Source: an uncultured Gilliamella sp.
GTDB taxonomy: Bacteria > Pseudomonadota > Gammaproteobacteria > Enterobacterales > Orbaceae
Assembly (NCBI GenBank): GCA_946481345.1
Contig: CAMLMY010000007.1
Span: forward strand, 1 to 64,000
DNA length: 64,000 nucleotides
Direction: 5' to 3'
The translations under genes and the position numbers were made by a program. A model generated the notes under the pieces. The model saw only the letters and a list, made by a program, of their open reading frames with translations. It was not told the DNA's origin and made no database searches. Shown piece after piece: positions 1 through 7,769 of the stretch (position 1 is the stretch's first letter; each line of letters opens with the position of its first letter).

Positions 1-40
1 GCCGCAAGGTGTGTGAGTTCAAGTCTCTCCACCCGCACCA
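1..40 (+). tRNA. tRNA-Leu, 3' part only (cut by window edge)
   Basis: The first 40 bases are the variable arm, T-arm (GTTCAAGT loop), acceptor strand and CCA of a leucine tRNA. They resemble the 3' half of E. coli leuW. The anticodon lies before the window, so the isoacceptor cannot be read. The T-stem has a U-U mismatch (GTGAG against CTCTC) that also occurs in the Leu copy at 218-300. It is followed after 25 nt by tRNA-Gln. Confidence 0.85.
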
Positions 41-65
41 TTTAATCTTAATATTAATCCTTTAT

Positions 66-140
66 TGGGGTATAGCCAAGCGGTAAGGCAGCGGGTTTTG
101 ATCCCGCCATGCCCAGGTTCGAATCCTGGTACCCCAGCCA
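66..140 (+). tRNA. tRNA-Gln (anticodon TTG)
   Basis: This is a complete 75-nt tRNA including the encoded CCA. The acceptor stem TGGGGTA pairs with TACCCCA. The anticodon stem GCGGG/CCCGC frames the loop TTTTGAT, giving anticodon TTG (reads CAA). The T-stem is CCAGG/CCTGG. It is very close to E. coli glnU/glnW and sits in a Leu-Gln-Leu-Gln run similar to the metT-leuW-glnUW-metU-glnVX operon of E. coli. Confidence 0.97.
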
Positions 141-217
141 TTCCATTCTGCGTAATTTTTTAAGATGCTTTAGTCCGTTTAATTTTTTAGGTTTATACCT
201 CTTTATTGATTATTTAT

Positions 218-300
218 ACGGGTGTGGCGAAATTGGTAGATGCCCAGATTTAAGTTCTGGCGCCGCAAGGTTGTGAGTTCAAGCCTCTTCATCCGTACCA
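218..300 (+). tRNA. tRNA-Leu (anticodon TAA), structurally irregular
   Basis: This is an 83-nt tRNA. The acceptor ACGGGTG pairs with CATCCGT and is followed by ACCA. The anticodon stem CCAGA/TCTGG frames TTTAAGT, giving anticodon TAA (reads UUA). By eye against E. coli leuW it lacks the base between the D-stem and the anticodon stem (position 26) and one base of the variable arm, and it has a U-U mismatch in the T-stem. It could be a functional leucine tRNA or a decaying duplicate of the upstream copy. Confidence 0.75.
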
Positions 301-325
301 TTTAATCTTAATAATTATCTTTTAT

Positions 326-400
326 TGGGGTATAGCCAAGCGGTAAGGCAGCGGATTCTGATTCCGCCATTCCAAGGTTCGAATCCTTGTACCCCAGCCA
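326..400 (+). tRNA. tRNA-Gln (anticodon CTG)
   Basis: This is a complete 75-nt tRNA with CCA. The acceptor TGGGGTA pairs with TACCCCA, the anticodon stem GCGGA/TCCGC frames TTCTGAT (anticodon CTG, reads CAG), and the T-stem is CAAGG/CCTTG. It matches the E. coli glnV/glnX type. The 25-nt spacer from the Leu copy (301-325) is almost the same as the spacer at 41-65, which suggests a Leu-Gln duplication followed by divergence of the Gln anticodon. Confidence 0.97.
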
Positions 401-1386
401 TAAATATGCATTCCTTTCTTATATTTGGTCAACTCTTTCACAATATTATTTGAGTCCATAAATAGCATTAATTCATATTTTTTTGTAACTATTTAGTTGC
501 TCTAACAGATACATTGATTTGATATTGATTATCCTTGTTCTTCTCCTTTTAAATGCAATTTATATTTATGAACATTTATTACTAATGTATGGTTAATAAT
601 ATAAATTATGATTACCTAATTCCATTTAGTCAAAAAGCTTGTATTAACTTAATCGTTACAGTGTTGGGTTAAGATAACTAAACTAAAAATAGTTGTATAA
701 AGTCTATGTTTATCTACTTTGAAATTAAAAACACCTTGAACATTGTTAGTTTAATTCCAATAGTCGATAAAACATAATTTTCTTGGTAATGTTGAATTTT
801 TTGACCATAAAGTGATGTCTTTCATTTATGGTGAAATAAAATACCAATAGGATGTAGAATGCTATCAGATACTCAATAATGAAAAAATTAAAGATCGAAA
901 AATGGTAATCTCAAAATAAATTTAGGTTCAATTAGTGTGAAATCTAAGCGTTAGAAAAGAATAATTAAAAGTCTTTGTTCCGACACAAGTAAAAAATTAG
1001 CTCAAATTCCTATAGAATTTATGATTGATTAGATAAAATCTATTTGTCGTTATTATAGAACTTTTATATCGCAATTTTTCTATAATTATTTAACAGAAGT
1101 ACTATATTAATTATCAAGTCAGAATAAATTAGTAACCTAGTGGAAAAATGTTAGAAGCGTATAAAACCAAAATATAGTATAAGTAATCAAATAATATGAC
1201 ACAAATCAAATATAGAAAAGTATTAAGTAATCAGCATTATTTTCATATTGATTTATGTGTTTCTAATAAGTAATTTATATGTAGATAGTATATAAATTGC
1301 CAATAAAACAGAGATTTTTAAAATTAATCATTATCCACGATAGAACGTGAATAATGAATATATTATAAAAAAGCTCATACCTAGAT
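401..1386. other. Gene-free AT-rich stretch after the tRNA run
   Basis: Nearly 1 kb of very AT-rich sequence carries no convincing open reading frame on either strand. Around 860-1060 the plus strand gives a stop-riddled frame with some protein-like runs, so a decayed gene is possible but not shown. Apart from the hairpin at 1329-1356 I see nothing defined. An ORF starting at 1347 overlaps the Ser-rich gene in antisense and looks spurious. Confidence 0.6.
1329..1356 (-). terminator. Hairpin downstream of the 1387-5318 operon
   Basis: An 11-bp stem (1329-1339 with 1346-1356, loop ATAGAA) lies about 30 nt past the stop codon of the last operon gene. On the plus strand it has one C-A mismatch. 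On the minus strand that position becomes a G-U wobble, so the stem is complete only in minus-strand RNA. The tail is AT-rich but has no long U run, so terminator function is likely rather than certain. Confidence 0.5.
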
Positions 1387-2793
1387 TTAAAAACTGTCTG
1401 TCGTTTTATATCCTCCACCACCTGACGATGAACTTGATGAGTAACTACCGCGACTTGATGATGAACTACTACTGGATGAAGAACTACTACGGTATGAAGA
1501 CCCCCAAGAAGATGATTTTGATGAATAGCTCAATAATGATCCGATACTGCTTTGATGTACCGAAGTTCTTCTTTCGATTTTTATTCGTACTCTATAGCTA
1601 AGTAGTGTCTCAACAATGGTAATTGGAAAAACATCATTGTTTAATAATTTATTTAATAGTTCATTCAGATTATACGAAGATATCCTATATTCATATAAAA
1701 AACTGGAAATATTGTATTCCTTAAAAAGATCAAGTGTTTCATTAAAACGCTCATAGGTTTTCATTAAATCTGAAGTTGTATTACGAAGATGAACAATATG
1801 ATTCTCAGATTGCTTTATCTGTTTCTCTATTTCATAGAGCTTTTTAAGTAATATATCATCTCCTTTAGTTTTTGTTTGTAAGGTTAGCTGCTGAAGTCTA
1901 TCAAAAGACTTATGTTTTAAAAACTCAGCAAGTTGCAAAGAGAGTCTTTTAAACTCGAGGCTTTTTCCTGTTTGTGTTTCATTTAAAACATTATAATTTT
2001 CTTGCTTTTCTCGCTCTAGATTCGCTAAATCCTGCTCAATTTCTGCTAATTCAACTCTTATCGCTGGTATTTTCAAAACAGTTTCAACACTATGTTCTTT
2101 CTGTTCTTTTTGTTTTAATGCTAATTCATAAGATCTTGTTTGATTTTCGTAACGTGATTTTGATTCATTTAGTAATGAATTGATTAATTTGTAATTTTTG
2201 TAATTTTGAGAAAAATTAACAAATCTTGCTAACCATGCATCTAGGTTTTTTAAGATCCAAAAAGCTTTGTAATTATTTTCACCATAGTTTCGCTTAATTA
2301 AATAATTAAAATACCTATTTTCGTTATATTGAACAAGTTTTTCTGAAAACTCGCTTTGAGAAGCTTCAAAGTTTTCAGTTTCTTTATCAAAGCGTTCTTT
2401 TTCGATAGTAAAGCGATCAAATAGCGATAGATAATCGGGATCTTTCTCAAGTTGTAGCGTTTTTTCGGTTGTAAGTTCATCTAATCTTATCAAAATTTCT
2501 GTTAATTTTATCTGCTGCTTATCAATTTTTTTGTCTAAACTGTAAGATTTGCTTTTTAATTGCTTTAAAACATTTTGTAACTGGTCAATAATTTTTTGTA
2601 TTTTAATATCGTTATTTTCAGGTGATTCTAATAAATAGATAGTCGCAATTTTATTATAAATATTTGCTTGTTGAGTCTTTAAATCAAGTAATTTTTCATG
2701 TGTATCATGTAATTCTTGATTGGCTGAGTCCAAAGAAGCCTTAGTTGTACGAGCTTTTTGATTAATGGTGCTTTCAATTGTTCTTGTCTGCAT
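1387..2793 (-). CDS. Coiled-coil protein with Ser/Gly-rich tail, unknown function
   Basis: 468 aa, not recognised as a named family. Residues about 10-340 are charged, Leu-spaced and predicted coiled coil by eye. No signal peptide or membrane segment is visible. The last roughly 58 residues are a low-complexity Ser/Gly/Tyr tail with a run of 12 serines and a GGGG, reminiscent of the tails of TPM-domain (YgcG-like) proteins. The serines use mixed TCN and AGT codons, which argues for selection on the protein rather than DNA slippage. It is the last gene of a three-gene operon, 3 nt after the upstream stop. A structural or scaffolding role at the membrane is inference only. Confidence 0.85.
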   Translation of the reverse strand: MQTRTIESTINQKARTTKASLDSANQELHDTHEKLLDLKTQQANIYNKIATIYLLESPENNDIKIQKIIDQLQNVLKQLKSKSYSLDKKIDKQQIKLTEILIRLDELTTEKTLQLEKDPDYLSLFDRFTIEKERFDKETENFEASQSEFSEKLVQYNENRYFNYLIKRNYGENNYKAFWILKNLDAWLARFVNFSQNYKNYKLINSLLNESKSRYENQTRSYELALKQKEQKEHSVETVLKIPAIRVELAEIEQDLANLEREKQENYNVLNETQTGKSLEFKRLSLQLAEFLKHKSFDRLQQLTLQTKTKGDDILLKKLYEIEKQIKQSENHIVHLRNTTSDLMKTYERFNETLDLFKEYNISSFLYEYRISSYNLNELLNKLLNNDVFPITIVETLLSYRVRIKIERRTSVHQSSIGSLLSYSSKSSSWGSSYRSSSSSSSSSSSSRGSYSSSSSSGGGGYKTTDSF

Positions 2794-2796
2794 GGT

Positions 2797-4167
2797 TTAC
2801 CACTCTAAAATCCTGCCTGATTTAACTGAATTTGGACAGTTAAACGTTAAACGTCCTTTTGGTTTAGCACAAAGTTTATTATTATCAATATGCCCATCAT
2901 TTATTTTATCCTCTTTAACGGCATTAAATGCTTTTAAGGTAACTTGTTGACCAAACATCTCTACTAATTTGGTTTCACCGGTTTCGATGCTTTTTACCCA
3001 TATTGATGTTGGCTTACCGGTTGATGTTAATGCTTGGACAATTAAATACCAAGATTTACCATTAGTATTCTCATGTGTGCGTTCAACCCCAGATTTATGA
3101 TCTGGATGGTCAACGATGGTCAACGTTAAATTAGTTTGTGCTAGTTTAAGGTAGTAAGCCATCATTGTTTGATAATTTTCAACATTTTCAAAATTTAAAT
3201 CTTTTAAATCAGCAAGTAATGAAGTTTGAAGCGCAATAATAGGATCCATATCTGATTTAGGTACGTTTAATTCTAGTAACTGTTTCGTATCAGACTCAAT
3301 TTTCTTTTCAAGAAATTCTGCACGTTCAATTGAAGAATAAAGTGTTTCAATCCGATTAGTATCGATATTTGTTTGACCTTGATTAAGGCTATCAATAATA
3401 GAATCGACAATATTTTGTAAAATAGGGTATTTTTTACTAGCATCAGTAAATTCTTGATTTTGGATTAATTTAGTTAATTTCTTATCCGTTTCAATTAATT
3501 CTTGCAATTGTGTTATTTGCGAAGTGACTTCGGATAATTTAGTTTTGATTGAGTAGTCAGTTTCTTTTAAATATTTAAGTATATCTTTATCTTTTTGCGC
3601 TATTGAAGATAGATCTGCCCCAGGTTTTATTATAGAAGAAATATTATCTTGGTTAAGCAGATCAATGATTGAGTTTTTTAATTTTTTTATTGGGACTTGG
3701 GCAAAATTGACAGAATGCTTATCAATTTCAAGAAATTTTCTATTTAAATCATTTAAACTACTTTTTGCGGATAAGATATGGTTATAAGTACTATCAATAT
3801 TACTTTTTATTTTTTTTGTAATCGTTACTTCTGCAAAGTTAATTAACGTTAAAACGAATAAAATAATATATATAATAGTAAATAAAATGTTTCTTTTAAT
3901 ATAACATAAAGCAAGAAAATGCATAAACCAATTACGTTTAGGTACATTAAACCGCAAACGTTTATCAAACCAAAGATTAATTCCTTTTTCTATAAGACTA
4001 TCATCAATAAATTGTCCTTTGGTTTGATAGTAATTTTTTATGTTTTCTTTCAATTTATCCCGCAAAACATTGCGATCAAGGTGCTCAAGTAATAATTGCT
4101 GTTTTTGATAAAGCTCATCAATTATTGCCATCGCTCCTAATTGTTCACTAAGCTTAATTTCCGACAT
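2797..4167 (-). CDS. DUF6384-like membrane-anchored coiled-coil protein
   Basis: 456 aa. The N-terminus (LSEQLGAMAIIDEL, then helices to about residue 80) resembles what I remember of DUF6384 proteins. One transmembrane helix lies at about residues 93-113. It is followed by a long helical region (120-330) and a mixed C-terminal domain (about 345-456) that may be beta-rich. Topology is uncertain: the large C-terminal part would be periplasmic if the N-terminus is cytoplasmic. Its ATG overlaps the upstream stop as TAATG, implying translational coupling. Function unknown; the family name is a recollection, not a search result. Confidence 0.85.
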   Translation of the reverse strand: MSEIKLSEQLGAMAIIDELYQKQQLLLEHLDRNVLRDKLKENIKNYYQTKGQFIDDSLIEKGINLWFDKRLRFNVPKRNWFMHFLALCYIKRNILFTIIYIILFVLTLINFAEVTITKKIKSNIDSTYNHILSAKSSLNDLNRKFLEIDKHSVNFAQVPIKKLKNSIIDLLNQDNISSIIKPGADLSSIAQKDKDILKYLKETDYSIKTKLSEVTSQITQLQELIETDKKLTKLIQNQEFTDASKKYPILQNIVDSIIDSLNQGQTNIDTNRIETLYSSIERAEFLEKKIESDTKQLLELNVPKSDMDPIIALQTSLLADLKDLNFENVENYQTMMAYYLKLAQTNLTLTIVDHPDHKSGVERTHENTNGKSWYLIVQALTSTGKPTSIWVKSIETGETKLVEMFGQQVTLKAFNAVKEDKINDGHIDNNKLCAKPKGRLTFNCPNSVKSGRILEW

Positions 4168-5318
4168 TAACTATTAACCTTTAGAATAATATTGTTAAAG
4201 CGTTGTTTTCCATCTTCAACAATACGATCTATTTCTTTTGCATTTTCAATTGATTCATTTCGTAATTCGCTAATTAGCTGTTGGCTTGATTCTTGATAAT
4301 TAACGATCGCTTCAACTAAAGAACGTAACGAATCGGCTTTAATAGTAGAACCATATCCAGCTCGTAAAGCTTCATCTAATTGTTTATTACCAGCAGATGC
4401 TATACTTTCTATACCTTTATTCATACCATCTTTCAAGGCTTCTAAGGTTTTAGTGCTTTCACTTAAACCAGTTAAAGAGGTTATTGAAGCACTTAAAGCA
4501 GTAAACACAATTTCATTCGTTGAAAAAAAGTTAACACTTTGTTGATATACTCGTTCTTTTACTGAAGTTGTTTGTTGTAAACGGGCAAATACTGCTTCGG
4601 CTGAATTATAAGATACGGTTAAATTATTAGCTAAATCCAAAATAATTTGATAACGACTATCTTCTTGTTGAACATTACGTAATGCTTCATCTCTAATAAG
4701 TTCTAAACGTGCTCGAGCAACATGATCATCAGAATTGAAATTATCTACATCGGCAATGGCTAATGATAATTTATTTTTACAATCTTCAAGGCGGGCTGTT
4801 GCCATATTGACTAATTCTTCGGCGGTAATTTGTGCTTGTTTTAATCCAAATCTAAAATCCTGATAAGCATTTAAAATAATACGTTCACGTTCGACCTGAT
4901 TACCTGTTTCTTTTGATACTTCTAAGTAAGTAGATTTGATAAGATTGAAACGATCTGGAATTGATCCGCGTTTAAGTTTCATCCAACCAATTTTGATTCT
5001 TTCCAAAAAGTCTAATCGACCATCATCAAGCCAACCTATCATTTTTTCCATATCAGTACGAATACTATCAAAATGATTAACTATTTTGGTATAGCGCTGT
5101 GATACTTCAACACCATCAATTTGATCACGGACTACTTCATTAAATGCACCTTGTTGTTGCAACGTACGAGCTATCGACATAACTCGGTTTTTATCAATCT
5201 CAGTAACATTATCCAGTAATTTTAAAATTGGGGCATCGGTTTGAGGTTTAAGTATAATGCCGATTTTATTTAATACCTGTACTGCTCTATCGACATAAGG
5301 AACAACTTGATTAGACAT
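4167..5318 (-). CDS. TelA-like helical protein ('cell surface protein' type), first operon gene
   Basis: 383 aa, almost wholly helical, with no signal peptide or membrane span. The length, helical layout and C-terminal part (residues about 330-375, SLRSLVEAI then QQLISELRNES) recall the TelA/KlaA toxic-anion-resistance family, but I cannot confirm this. It heads the operon with the DUF6384-like and Ser-tail proteins. TelA-like proteins often accompany envelope-stress modules, so a membrane-associated stress role is a reasonable guess. No promoter was identified with confidence in the AT-rich upstream DNA. Confidence 0.8.
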   Translation of the reverse strand: MSNQVVPYVDRAVQVLNKIGIILKPQTDAPILKLLDNVTEIDKNRVMSIARTLQQQGAFNEVVRDQIDGVEVSQRYTKIVNHFDSIRTDMEKMIGWLDDGRLDFLERIKIGWMKLKRGSIPDRFNLIKSTYLEVSKETGNQVERERIILNAYQDFRFGLKQAQITAEELVNMATARLEDCKNKLSLAIADVDNFNSDDHVARARLELIRDEALRNVQQEDSRYQIILDLANNLTVSYNSAEAVFARLQQTTSVKERVYQQSVNFFSTNEIVFTALSASITSLTGLSESTKTLEALKDGMNKGIESIASAGNKQLDEALRAGYGSTIKADSLRSLVEAIVNYQESSQQLISELRNESIENAKEIDRIVEDGKQRFNNIILKVNS

Positions 5319-5902
5319 TTTTTAATCCTTTAAAATATTTGTAATAAATTTATTAGGTAACGCAAAAAATTATATATCATCAACTTAATTTTAACAATTT
5401 ACCATTGATTTAAAATAGAAATTATAAAAACTCTTTTTAATATAATTATTAAAATTTAATTAAACATATTCAAAAGAACGATTTATTTTCTTTAATGTTG
5501 TTATATCTTTTGTTAAAGAAGTTGAGGTATAAACATTATGATGATGAAAACTAATTAATGCATTTCCAAATGTTATAACTCCTGATAATCGTAAATCAGA
5601 TAGTATTTACTTAAACAAATTTTAGTGGATCATTGTATTTGACATATTAAGCAGAAGATTTGAATGGTATGCATTTAATAATTATGGTTCGGGCAAAACC
5701 AAAGAGGTATAATATGGAAGCTTTTAGCATCAAAAAACTATATAATAATTAAAATAGTAGTCAACAAATAGACCACAAAATATCTAGCAAAAAATATCAT
5801 TTTAAATTCAATTGATATACTTTTAATGAGGAGTGAATAAGATAACTTTCCACGTGGGTAAATGGCTATTTCACGTAGAAAGTTATATAAAAAATTAACT
5901 TA
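5319..5902. other. Intergenic region between ydgH and the TelA-like operon
   Basis: 584 bases of AT-rich DNA between two minus-strand units. It holds the promoter region of the TelA-like operon and the ydgH downstream hairpin (5842-5886). A 28-codon open stretch at 5626-5709 on the plus strand has no start codon and looks like either chance or a gene remnant. No other feature was seen. Confidence 0.5.
5842..5886 (-). terminator. Long hairpin downstream of ydgH
   Basis: A 15-bp stem (5842-5856 with 5872-5886, 15-nt loop) lies 16 nt past the ydgH stop. The single C-A mismatch on the plus strand becomes a U-G wobble in minus-strand RNA, so the fold belongs to the ydgH transcript. No U run follows. 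It could be a 3'-end stabiliser or terminator. Confidence 0.5.
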
Positions 5903-6703
5903 TTATCTATATAAATTTACATAAACGGTTTGTATTGTACTGGCTGGATTTGTTGTTATTTCTTTCACATAATAAAAGTGTGCATCATTAGCAATTGCAT
6001 ATTTTTGAGCCTCAGCGCTGATTTCGGCTGTATTGTTGAATGAACCATGAAAACTAATCGTTTCATAAGGTGTCATTGTTTTAAACGCATCACTCGTGAT
6101 TTCGTAAGCATCCTCACCTTCTATTGCTTTAGAAACAATGAAATCTCTTACTACTGCATCTTTTTTATATAATGCAACATCGACTTCTTGTGCCTGATTT
6201 TTGATATCAGAAGGCGCAATAGAGAAAACATAAAAAGCATATGCATTCTTTTCTGCGGCTAATTTACTCGCATCATTCGTTATTTCGGCAGTATTATTGT
6301 AATTACCTTTAAATTTGATAACTTCAAATGGAAGATAATAAAGCGCTTTAGCTCGTGGATAAAGAACAACACCATTTTGTGTCACTTCTTTTTTTTCCAC
6401 TGCAACAGGTTGGTTAGATTGATAAATATCAGCGTAAACAACAGCGCTATCGGCTGAGTTATTAGTCATTGCATTCTCAATTGCTTTAATATGATAATAC
6501 TTAGCGCCAGCTTCATCAGCTGCTCGAGAAATATCATCTGCTGCATTTTCAGCTTGTAAATATCTACCCGTTACCGAAATTTCTTTAAGTGGAATTAAGT
6601 TTTTTGCTTCTTGAGAGGTTAAAGCATCTGCTGCATAAACACTAGCAACCGGTAATGATAATAAAAGAGCAAGAGTAATAGATAATTTGTTTAAACGTTT
6701 CAT
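5903..6703 (-). CDS. ydgH: YdgH-like periplasmic protein, three DUF1471 (BhsA/McbA) repeats
   Basis: 266 aa from the chosen start; E. coli YdgH is about 314 aa. A signal peptide (basic start, Leu-rich core, cut near VYAA) is followed by three repeats of the small alpha-beta DUF1471 domain. Repeats two and three each contain the near-identical phrase F-(K/H)-G-(N/S)-(Y/F)-NNTAEI. The ATG at 6703 is preferred because AAGGAA stands 7 nt before it and the signal peptide begins there; the longer frame up to 6781 would bury the signal peptide. The family is linked to stress and envelope homeostasis, but the exact role is unknown. Confidence 0.88.
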   Translation of the reverse strand: MKRLNKLSITLALLLSLPVASVYAADALTSQEAKNLIPLKEISVTGRYLQAENAADDISRAADEAGAKYYHIKAIENAMTNNSADSAVVYADIYQSNQPVAVEKKEVTQNGVVLYPRAKALYYLPFEVIKFKGNYNNTAEITNDASKLAAEKNAYAFYVFSIAPSDIKNQAQEVDVALYKKDAVVRDFIVSKAIEGEDAYEITSDAFKTMTPYETISFHGSFNNTAEISAEAQKYAIANDAHFYYVKEITTNPASTIQTVYVNLYR

Positions 6704-7049
6704 GATCATTTCCTTCATTTTTAAATTATTAAAACTAAAGTTAATATTTAACGCTTTTTTTAATTTGCAAATATAAAACATAATTTAAAGATATTTATAC
6801 ACCATCAAACTTTAAGATTTTTATGTCTATATCTACCTATTATTAATTACGTTTGGCCATAAATTTTTATCTAAGAAATAAAAGAACTGTTTGTTTTAAA
6901 CTATTTGGATTTAATGATACTCATTAAAGAAATATATAGTAATAAATGAAACTTATAGAAACATTGCGTTAAAAATAAACGCTTACTGAAGAACGTTGAT
7001 TTAAGTAAAAATACTTTTTAAATTCGTTAGCTAATTTTTTAATATTATA
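6704..7049. other. Intergenic region upstream of ydgH
   Basis: 346 bases, very AT-rich, between nudL and ydgH on the minus strand. It must carry the ydgH promoter. No clear operator, RNA gene or small ORF was seen. Confidence 0.5.
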
Positions 7050-7664
7050 TTACTTATATTGAATAATATTAATGAATTGTTTTATTATTTGAGCGGTTAG
7101 ACCCCAGATAATATAATTATTATAGTGATAAAAGTAAACTAAATGTTCAGATCTTTTTTGCCAATCTTTTGAACGATTGGGTAATAAGTTATAAGGAAAA
7201 TCATTATTTGGTTTATGCCCAACTTGCATTGTAGCATGTAAAGGCTGATTGTTTTTAAACCATTCAAGCGGAACAGTAAAAATACTTTCAACTTCGTCAA
7301 AGTTTAGCTTTAAATCATCGATAGAATCAATTTTACCTACAAATGGATAAATTATCATCCCTAATGTGGCAATAAATTTTGGCAACTGACCTAAAATAGT
7401 AATTTCATTAATTGAAAGTCCTAGTTCTTCACATGTTTCTCTTTTCGCGGTTTGTTCTGGATTTATATCTTCAATTTCAACTTTACCACCAGGAAAACAG
7501 ATATCACCAGGTTGCCATTTGAGTTTATGGGATCTAATTTGGAATAACAAGTGTAATTGATTATCTACTTTTACAATTGGAATTAACACTGCGGCTTTAT
7601 TATTGATTTGTTTAGCATGCTTAGTTGTTCTCAAAATATCCGTTATTTTTTCTAATGTGATCAT
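7050..7664 (-). CDS. nudL: NudL-type Nudix CoA pyrophosphatase
   Basis: 204 aa. The Nudix box is present: FPGGKVE, then RETCEELGL (residues about 58-86). These Glu residues bind the divalent metals used to split a pyrophosphate bond. The preceding HKLKWQPGDICFPGG matches the CoA-diphosphatase (NudL/YeaB) signature, so the likely substrates are CoA and acyl-CoA derivatives, giving 3',5'-ADP and phosphopantetheine. It is divergent from cyaA, about 100 nt apart. No strong ribosome site precedes the ATG. Confidence 0.88.
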   Translation of the reverse strand: MITLEKITDILRTTKHAKQINNKAAVLIPIVKVDNQLHLLFQIRSHKLKWQPGDICFPGGKVEIEDINPEQTAKRETCEELGLSINEITILGQLPKFIATLGMIIYPFVGKIDSIDDLKLNFDEVESIFTVPLEWFKNNQPLHATMQVGHKPNNDFPYNLLPNRSKDWQKRSEHLVYFYHYNNYIIWGLTAQIIKQFINIIQYK

Positions 7665-7769
7665 AATATTTATTTTGTTTTTAATTTAACGTTCTATTTA
7701 CGTTATAATAAGAAAATGTTAGATTGAAATTGTTTGTTAGTAGTACACGTGTTTTACTTGAATAATGCC

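Noticed and set aside
1347..1601. 84-aa ORF on the plus strand
   Set aside because: It lies antisense to the Ser-rich tail gene, and its Met/Asn/Tyr-rich product results from reading the Ser repeat in reverse.
5626..5709. 28-codon open stretch that looks protein-like
   Set aside because: It has no start codon and no homology; it is too short to call a gene or a defined pseudogene.
7734..7769. TTG start giving a 12-residue longer CyaA
   Set aside because: E. coli cyaA uses TTG, but the extension here is not homologous, while the ATG at 7770 matches the family N-terminus.
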